Both the position numbers and the translations under genes were made by a program. Below the pieces are notes generated by a model. The model was not told the origin of the DNA. It searched no databases and saw nothing but the letters and a program-made list of their open reading frames with translations. Below, piece by piece: positions 12,156 to 16,442 of a stretch of 16,442 nucleotides of DNA. Source of the stretch: Acidimicrobiaceae bacterium (GTDB taxonomy: Bacteria > Actinomycetota > Acidimicrobiia > Acidimicrobiales > Bog-793); contig JAODBN010000272.1 in NCBI GenBank assembly GCA_025463965.1, positions 1 to 16,442 on the forward strand, in the 5' to 3' direction. The first letter of the stretch is position 1; each line of letters opens with the position of its first letter.

Positions 12156-12521
12156 GTGAGCCGACACCCGAGGATCGAGATCGGCATCGACTGCGCGGAA
12201 CCCGAGCGCCTGGCGCAGTTCTGGGCTGAGGCCCTCGGCTACGGCCTCGGCGACTTGGACAGTGCTGGGATCTACCTGGACCTCATCCCTCCCGATCCAG
12301 CCTTACCCGTCGTCTATCTGCAGAAGGTGCCCGAGGAGAAGGCGGTCAAGAACCGCGTCCATCTCGACCTGCTTGTCGACGATCCGACCGCGGAGGTCGA
12401 GCGACTTGTGGCCCTCGGGGCGACCGCCCTCGGCGCTCCGAGGTCCGGTTCGGAAGGCGGTTGGTGGCAGGTCATGGCAGACCCTGCCGGCAACGAGTTC
12501 TGTGTCTGCAGGGACGGCTGA
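12156..12521 (+). CDS. VOC-superfamily / glyoxalase-like domain protein (121 aa)
   Basis: GTG at 12156 has GAGGAGG about seven bases upstream. The protein is one VOC fold made of two beta-alpha-beta-beta-beta halves. It shows IEIGIDCAEPERLAQFWAEALGY at the start, PVVYLQKVPEEKAVKNRVHLDLLVDDP in the middle (His in the usual metal-binding place) and GWWQVMADPAGNEFCV at the end, the common DPxGNEFCV closure. Actinobacteria have many such single-domain proteins with unknown substrates, some linked to antibiotic resistance or dioxygenase chemistry. It is divergent from the DUF4326 gene with 170 bases between them. Substrate cannot be named. Confidence 0.85.
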   Translation: MSRHPRIEIGIDCAEPERLAQFWAEALGYGLGDLDSAGIYLDLIPPDPALPVVYLQKVPEEKAVKNRVHLDLLVDDPTAEVERLVALGATALGAPRSGSEGGWWQVMADPAGNEFCVCRDG

Positions 12522-12533
12522 GGCGCTCGGGGG

Positions 12534-12761
12534 TCAGGACGCCACCGGCTCCATCCGCAAGCGGTGGACGAGGCGACGCGCCCCGTCGGGAAGGCGCTCG
12601 AACGCGGCGAGGTGCACGGCGAGCACTTCGTGACTGCATGGCATGACGACGGCGACAAGGCCGCGGGACGAAGGCGGCCGCGGCTGCACGCCGCCCTTTG
12701 CGAGGACCAGGTGGCTGATCGCTTCTCCGCATACCGGACACACGTCGATCTCTCCGACCAC
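12534..12761 (-). CDS. Small probable zinc-binding protein (75 aa)
   Basis: GTG at 12761 has GGGAGG at good distance. The protein begins EIDVCPVCGEAI, a zinc-knuckle start (Cys8, Cys11), and has PCSHEV (Cys42, His44) further on, giving a possible C2-CH zinc site. The second half is helical and basic. It is convergent with the VOC gene, 12 bases apart. No family is recognised; small proteins of this kind are common in actinobacteria. Confidence 0.6.
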   Translation of the reverse strand: MVGEIDVCPVCGEAISHLVLAKGGVQPRPPSSRGLVAVVMPCSHEVLAVHLAAFERLPDGARRLVHRLRMEPVAS

Positions 12762-13264
12762 GGTGCCTCCCGCTCGAGCGTCGCGTTAGGGAAGTTCCCT
12801 GAGCCCGCACTGTCGCCTTTCCCGGAGTTGTCCGGCCGGGAAACCTTGGACCGCAATCCTTCGCAGAGATCCGCTGTGCTTGCAGCAAGCCGGCTCGGTC
12901 CTCGAGCCAGTCCCGCGCAGACGCGCTGCATGCGGCCCCTCAATACGTCGAAGAGATCGACGTCCTCTTGCACGTCAATTGCGTAAAGACAAGTCTTTGG
13001 CGCCGGACGTCTGACTCGACCCGGGACGCGCGGACGCGAGCTCGAAGGATTCAGGGCGAGAGCCCAACAAGCGGGGACCAGGAGCGGGAACCAGGAGCGG
13101 AGCAGAGCGAGCGACCTCGAGGACCGAAACGATCGACGCCAGCCACCGAAGACGAGTGGCGTCCTACCAGGCGGTGGGCGGATCGGTCTAGACCGACGAG
13201 GCTATGCGTGTCGAGAATGACGCGAGCGCGAAGCGTCGGACATCCACCGGAATAGCACAAGAAG
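12762..13264. other. Intergenic stretch with nothing convincing
   Basis: About 500 bases between a small zinc protein and tRNA-Lys. Open frames here lack ribosome sites and look like GC-rich chance frames. The only structure noted is a short direct repeat, ACCAGGAGCGG at 13077-13087 and 13090-13100. The promoter of the small zinc gene should be near its left end, but I see no clear boxes. Confidence 0.4.
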
Positions 13265-13340
13265 TGGTGCGCCCCCTGGGACTCGAACCCAGAACCTGCG
13301 GATTAAGAGTCCGTTGCTCTGCCAATTGAGCTAGAGGCGC
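13265..13340 (-). tRNA. tRNA-Lys (anticodon CTT)
   Basis: The minus strand folds fully: acceptor GCGCCTC with GGGGCGC (one T-G pair), D-arm GCTCAATTGGCAGAGC, anticodon loop CTCTTAA (anticodon CTT), T-arm CTGGGTTCGAGTCCCAG, discriminator A, and encoded CCA (13267-13265). It follows tRNA-His by about 60 bases on the same strand. Confidence 0.95.
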
Positions 13341-13378
13341 CTGAGGCAATCATCGTAGCCGAGCGGAATCGGCCGGAA

Positions 13379-13394
13379 GCCGCCTTTCGGCGGC
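13379..13394. repeat. Short GC hairpin between tRNA-His and tRNA-Lys
   Basis: GCCGCC and GGCGGC pair over 6 bp around TTTC, six bases past the 3' end of tRNA-His. No T run follows, so it may be a processing signal rather than a terminator. Confidence 0.4.
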
Positions 13395-13399
13395 ATCGG

Positions 13400-13474
13400 G
13401 GTGACCGAGGGGACTTGAACCCCCGACCTCCAGGGCCACAACCTGGCGCTCTAACCAACTGAGCTACGGCCACC
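13400..13474 (-). tRNA. tRNA-His (anticodon GTG)
   Basis: On the minus strand acceptor GTGGCCG pairs with CGGTCAC. A G at 13474 opposite the C discriminator at 13400 gives the G-1:C73 pair special to tRNA-His. Anticodon stem CCAGG/CCTGG encloses TTGTGGC (anticodon GTG). T-arm is GGGGGTTCAAGTCCCC. CCA is not encoded. Confidence 0.95.
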
Positions 13475-13590
13475 GCGCCGGGCCGGCGAGCCGCCCCGAG
13501 TGACTCCAGCATCGCACATCGCCACGGCGTGGTCTGCCGAGCGTGGGCCGACGCCGGTGATGAAACGGTCATGCCCGCCGAGCGGCCCGT

Positions 13591-14376
13591 TCACTGGCCC
13601 AGCTCGTCGATCCGCGCGACCTCCTCGGCCGTGAGCGAGAGCTCCAGAGCCCTGTAGTTGGCCTCGAGACGCGCTCGTGCGGTGGCCTTTGGGATCACGA
13701 CGAACTCGTGTGCGAGGTGCCAAGCGAGCACGACGTGGGCGGGAGTGGCGCTGTGCGCGGCCGCAACCTCGGAGAGCACAGGGTCGTCAAGGCGGCTGCG
13801 CTTGAATGCGCTGTAGCCCTCGAGGACGACCCCGCGCTCAGCCAGCCCTGCCACCAGGGCCGCGTCGTAGTCGAAGGGGCTCCACGGGATCTGATTGAGC
13901 GCCGGCGTGACTCCAGTCGCCTCGACGAACTCGTCGATCTCGGCCAGGGAGTAGTTGCTGACCCCGATCGCCCGCGCCTTGCCCTGCTCGGTGGCCTCGA
14001 TGAAGGCCCTCCACATCGGCACGCCGGACTGCCCACTCGGGGGCCAGTGGATGAGCCAGAGGTCCACGTACTCGGTGCCCAGATTCGCCAGGCTCGCCTC
14101 GAGGGTCTCCAGTTCCTTGCCAGTGTTCTCCGCCGGGCACTTGGTCGTGATGAACACCTCGTCGCGCTCTACGGGGCTGACTCGAAGGGCGCGTCCGATC
14201 TCGCGCTCATTCCCGTAACCGGTTGCCGTGTCGATGTGGCGGTAGCCGATCTCGAGGGCCGTCTGCGTGGCCTCCTCTGCCTCACGGCCCGTTAGCTGCC
14301 ACGTCCCGAGCCCGAACAGCGGCAGATCGCCGCCTCCGGCGATTTTGACGGTGGGCCCACCCGCGGTTGCACTCAT
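13591..14376 (-). CDS. Aldo/keto reductase (261 aa)
   Basis: This NAD(P)H-dependent oxidoreductase has the (beta/alpha)8 barrel of the AKR family, close to the DkgA/2,5-diketo-gluconate reductase type. Catalytic tetrad residues are visible: Asp49 and Tyr54 in HIDTATGYGNE, Lys79 in ITTKCP, and His110 in LWLIHWPP. Family signatures include GLGTWQL near the start, AIGVSNYS, LNQIPWSPFDYDAALV and VVIPKATARARLEANYRAL near the end. ATG at 14376 has no ribosome site; GTG at 14406 is an alternative giving ten more residues. The start is uncertain, the family is not. It is cytosolic, with an unknown carbonyl substrate. Confidence 0.92.
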   Translation of the reverse strand: MSATAGGPTVKIAGGGDLPLFGLGTWQLTGREAEEATQTALEIGYRHIDTATGYGNEREIGRALRVSPVERDEVFITTKCPAENTGKELETLEASLANLGTEYVDLWLIHWPPSGQSGVPMWRAFIEATEQGKARAIGVSNYSLAEIDEFVEATGVTPALNQIPWSPFDYDAALVAGLAERGVVLEGYSAFKRSRLDDPVLSEVAAAHSATPAHVVLAWHLAHEFVVIPKATARARLEANYRALELSLTAEEVARIDELGQ

Positions 14377-14432
14377 GACCGGATTGTCTACCCCACCCGC
14401 GAGCACTCAGGCGTAGCCCCCACCGGGAGGGC

Positions 14433-14807
14433 TCAGGCGCTCAGCTCGAACCAGACGGTCTTGCCGTCGCCGTCTCTTTGCTGAACCCCCCACTCCTTCG
14501 ACAGAACGTCCACGAGGAGCAACCCCCGCCCGCTCTCGTCTTCAACCGAGGGCCGCCGGAGCACGGGGGCCCGGGTGTTGCGGTCTGTCGCCTCGATCCG
14601 CAGCCGAGGTCCGTCGATACTCAAACAGAGTTGGCAGCGCCCTCCAGCGTGGCGAGAGGCATTCGCTACCAGCTCGCTCGTCAGCAGGACCGCAGCCTCG
14701 ACATCACCGTGCCACCCGGTCTCTGCGAGAGAGCTGCGGACAAAGTCCCGGGCTGCAGCGCAGCTCGCGCCGCCCCCGATGAGGGCGACGGACATCTCAT
14801 CCGCCAT
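14433..14807 (-). CDS. Anti-sigma-type ATP-binding protein (HATPase_c_2, RsbW-like), 124 aa
   Basis: The protein is a single GHKL ATPase domain of the type used as anti-sigma serine kinases. Visible are the N-box (TSELVANASRHA, Glu45 and Asn49), a G1-like DRNTRAP (Asp75), ESGRGLLLVDVLSKEWG (G2 region) and GKTVWFEL at the end. It would bind ATP and possibly a sigma factor or anti-anti-sigma protein. Actinobacteria encode many such proteins without a neighbouring sigma gene, as here. ATG at 14807 is used; ATG at 14795 is possible. It is followed by the reductase gene 57 bases on. Partner unknown. Confidence 0.88.
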   Translation of the reverse strand: MADEMSVALIGGGASCAAARDFVRSSLAETGWHGDVEAAVLLTSELVANASRHAGGRCQLCLSIDGPRLRIEATDRNTRAPVLRRPSVEDESGRGLLLVDVLSKEWGVQQRDGDGKTVWFELSA

Positions 14808-15038
14808 CAGACCGCTTTCTCGACTGTCGGGACTTCCCCGACCCGCCTACCCCAGGACCCCCGTCGCTCACACCAATCCCTGCCCCAGGCTTCCCGGGCC
14901 GGCAGGATCGTCGGGGACCCTAACGACGCGTCGGGCGGCACATACGCGGGTTTTCATGGGTGTCACCCGGCCCCCAGACTCCGCCAGATGTCGCCGCTCG
15001 TCTGGGCAGCAGCCCGGTCGGTCGAGTAGGAATGGAAG

Positions 15039-15524
15039 ATGGTCGACGTCCGGCCCCCCAGGGATTCCGCCTCGGACGGTTCGCCGCGGCGCCGCCGGAT
15101 CGCGCTTGTCGCCCACGACCACAAGAAGCGGGACATGCTCGAGTGGTGCCGGACCCACCGAGAGGCCCTGTCGCGCTTCAAGCTGGTTGCCACGGGCACC
15201 ACGGGCCGTCTGATCTCCGAGGAGCTCGGACTGCACATCGAGCGGCTCAATTCCGGTCCTCTCGGCGGTGACCTGCAGATCGGGGCCATGATCGCCGAGG
15301 GCGAGATCGACCTGTTGATGTTCTTCTGGGATCCGTTGGAACCGCAGCCCCACGACCCCGACGTGAAGGCGCTGCTCCGTATCGCTGTGGTGTGGAACGT
15401 GCCAGTCGCTTGCGATCTCGCCACAGCGGACCTGGTCATCACCTCGCCACTACTCGACGATGGTGAGCGCGTCATCCCGGTGTATCCGCGATCGGGTCTA
15501 CTCCCCGACGACCTGCCAGCGTAG
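15039..15524 (+). CDS. mgsA: Methylglyoxal synthase (161 aa)
   Basis: The enzyme turns dihydroxyacetone phosphate into methylglyoxal and phosphate, a bypass of lower glycolysis used under phosphate limitation. Family marks are IALVAHDHKKRDMLEWC, ATGTTG for phosphate binding, SGPLGGDLQIGAMI with the catalytic base Asp78 (E. coli Asp71), and QPHDPDVKALLRIAVVWNVPVA with His105 and Asp108 (E. coli His98 and Asp101). The usual ANRATAD end is CDLATAD here. The first 19 residues are an extra basic extension before the usual start. ATG at 15039 follows AGGAATGG. It is divergent from the anti-sigma gene. Product family is firm. Confidence 0.93.
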   Translation: MVDVRPPRDSASDGSPRRRRIALVAHDHKKRDMLEWCRTHREALSRFKLVATGTTGRLISEELGLHIERLNSGPLGGDLQIGAMIAEGEIDLLMFFWDPLEPQPHDPDVKALLRIAVVWNVPVACDLATADLVITSPLLDDGERVIPVYPRSGLLPDDLPA

Positions 15525-15815
15525 GGGCCTTCGGGATCAACTTGGCATCTCTGTGTCGCTTCCGGCCGGTGAGCGACCACCCGAGGCGGCCAGCGCGCTG
15601 AAGAATGCAACGCCAGGCGGCTCGGGGATCACTTGTCAAACGAGAGGCCGATCCCCCGTTAGGGGAGGATCAAGCCGACCATTCGCTCCAGCCGCTATTC
15701 GAGCTCCTCGGAGCGCGGTAGCGCCGGGCGAACCCTCACCTGTTGCGGGCCGCCCGGGCTCGACCTGCGCTTGCGCTCCGGGGGGTCCCGCCGCGCGATG
15801 ACACGGCCACCGGCC

Positions 15816-16211
15816 TCAGAGGCCGACGGCGTCCTCGCCGGCGGCCAGCGAGCGGACCGCGGCCACGTCCCGCTCGATCTGGGCGATCAGCTCCTCGCTC
15901 GAAGAGAACCGCAGCTGGCCCCTGACGCGCGGCCCCACCTCGACTTGCACGCGCTCTCCGTACAGGTCGCCGTCGAAGTCGAGCAAGTGGGCTTCGACCA
16001 GGCGAATGCCGGCCTCGTAATAGGTCGGGCGCCGACCGATCGAGATGGCGGCGGTGTGCACCGAACCGTCCGCGCGGCGGAATCGGCCGGCGTAGACACC
16101 GTCGTCCGGCAGCTCGACCGGCCCCTCGCTTTCCACGTTCGCCGTGGGGAAGCCGAGAGTCCGGCCGCGCCGGTCCCCGCTCACCACCACGCCGACGACC
16201 ACGTCCGTCAT
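15816..16211 (-). CDS. Stand-alone riboflavin kinase (131 aa)
   Basis: The protein matches the C-terminal kinase half of bacterial RibF. It has GVVVSGDRRGRTLGFPTAN (ATP/Mg loop with the PTAN motif at 22-25), DGVYAG, SIGRRPTY, EAHLLDFDGDLYGE with the probable catalytic Glu73, and RFSSSEELIAQIERDVAAVR at the end. It would phosphorylate riboflavin to FMN. The FAD-synthetase half that precedes this domain in most bacterial RibF proteins is absent: the upstream sequence contains a stop-rich gap and then another gene's end. ATG at 16211 is used; the upstream frame to 16268 crosses a 5-base tandem repeat. A full-length ribF may exist elsewhere in the genome. Confidence 0.88.
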   Translation of the reverse strand: MTDVVVGVVVSGDRRGRTLGFPTANVESEGPVELPDDGVYAGRFRRADGSVHTAAISIGRRPTYYEAGIRLVEAHLLDFDGDLYGERVQVEVGPRVRGQLRFSSSEELIAQIERDVAAVRSLAAGEDAVGL

Positions 16212-16240
16212 CGAGGCGACCCTACCAACGCTTCCGGGAC

Positions 16241-16260
16241 GCCACGCCACGCCACGCCAC
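16241..16260. repeat. Tandem GCCAC x4 microrepeat
   Basis: Four perfect copies of GCCAC lie 30 bases upstream of the riboflavin kinase ATG. Short tandem arrays can vary in copy number by slippage. Confidence 0.8.
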
Positions 16261-16288
16261 GAGCACAACGCGCTCGGCCGCAGCCGGC

Positions 16289-16442
16289 CTAGAGCGCACC
16301 ACGCGAGCCCGCAAGCTCGCGCCGGGCGAGGCGCTGGAGCGAGCGCTGGCTGCGCGGTGCCTGCAGCGGTTCGGGCGTGACCAGTCGACCCAGGCCCACG
16401 ACGGCCCGGTCCACGATGAGGGCGAGGGCCGCCACGAGGAGC
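16289..16442 (-). CDS. C-terminal end of a probable membrane protein (ABC permease-like), truncated by the window
   Basis: The minus frame is open from the right edge to TAG at 16291-16289, giving 50 residues. It begins with a hydrophobic segment (LLVAALALIVDRAVVGLGRLVTP), like a last membrane helix, followed by a basic Arg/Leu tail. This resembles the end of a binding-protein-dependent ABC permease, such as the osmoprotectant type (ending ...LxRLxTPxGL), but 50 residues are too few for certainty. It lies 77 bases before the riboflavin kinase start, on the same strand. Confidence 0.5.
   Translation of the reverse strand, partial: LLVAALALIVDRAVVGLGRLVTPEPLQAPRSQRSLQRLARRELAGSRGAL

Noticed and set aside
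11375..12229. 284-codon plus frame opposite the phosphatase and DUF4326 genes
   Set aside because: Shadow of two recognised families on the minus strand.
13077..13100. 11-bp direct repeat ACCAGGAGCGG
   Set aside because: Two short GC-rich copies only, no gene or dyad context; likely chance or local slippage.
13708..14295. 195-codon plus frame opposite the reductase
   Set aside because: The reductase frame has the full catalytic tetrad; the opposite frame is a high-GC shadow.
14868..15610. Minus frames opposite methylglyoxal synthase
   Set aside because: mgsA on the plus strand has all catalytic residues; the minus frames show no family features.
15640..15671. GATCC...GGATC imperfect hairpin after mgsA
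   Set aside because: Short stem with a bulge and no T run; too weak to call a terminator.
1..16442. CRISPR arrays, insertion-sequence transposases, rRNA genes
   Set aside because: No regularly spaced repeats, transposase motifs or rRNA sequence were seen on either strand.

Overview
The window is high-GC bacterial DNA, most likely from an actinobacterium or a close high-GC relative. Evidence: many GTG starts, strong GGAGG ribosome sites, actinophage-type small proteins, and host genes such as a Ser/Thr-kinase-like anti-sigma ATPase and a methylglyoxal synthase. The species cannot be named from the sequence alone. Two parts are visible: an integrated phage-like element on the left (about 1 to 11,090) and chromosomal genes on the right (about 11,090 to 16,442).

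The element ends at a tRNA-Arg(TCT) gene. A tyrosine integrase starts about 110 bp beyond the 3' end of this tRNA and reads leftwards into the element. Nearly all element genes are on the minus strand and fall into three units. Unit 1 is the integrase followed by two small unknown genes, ending in a hairpin/T6 terminator near 8660. Unit 2 is a 388-residue unknown protein with a C-terminal zinc ribbon, plus an excisionase-type HTH protein, ending in a T6 terminator near 7043. Unit 3 starts at 6647 and runs to 415 as one very compact operon of about 15 genes. Most of its genes join by ATGA, GTGA or TGATG overlaps. It encodes small unknowns, a RepA-like AAA ATPase with a C-terminal winged helix, a 58-residue Cys/His-Asp protein, a protein with three zinc ribbons, an HTH protein, an HK97-type prohead protease, a DnaJ-type CxxCxGxG zinc-finger frame, a charged coiled-coil protein, three more small proteins, and a 335-residue tail-fibre-like protein. 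A partial plus-strand gene lies at the left edge.

The striking point is what is missing. Phage-type replication, integration, protease and fibre genes are present, but no portal, major capsid protein or large terminase lies in the protease neighbourhood. The order protease, small proteins, fibre suggests a deleted prophage or a phage satellite that borrows a helper's capsid. The left boundary is outside the window, so this cannot be settled here.

Right of the tRNA-Arg are a DUF4326 protein overlapping a HAD 3'-phosphatase of the T4 polynucleotide-kinase type (both also common in phages), a VOC/glyoxalase-fold protein, a small zinc protein, tRNA-Lys(CTT), tRNA-His(GTG), an aldo/keto reductase, an anti-sigma-type ATPase, methylglyoxal synthase (mgsA), a stand-alone riboflavin kinase, and the C-terminal end of a probable membrane protein at the right edge.
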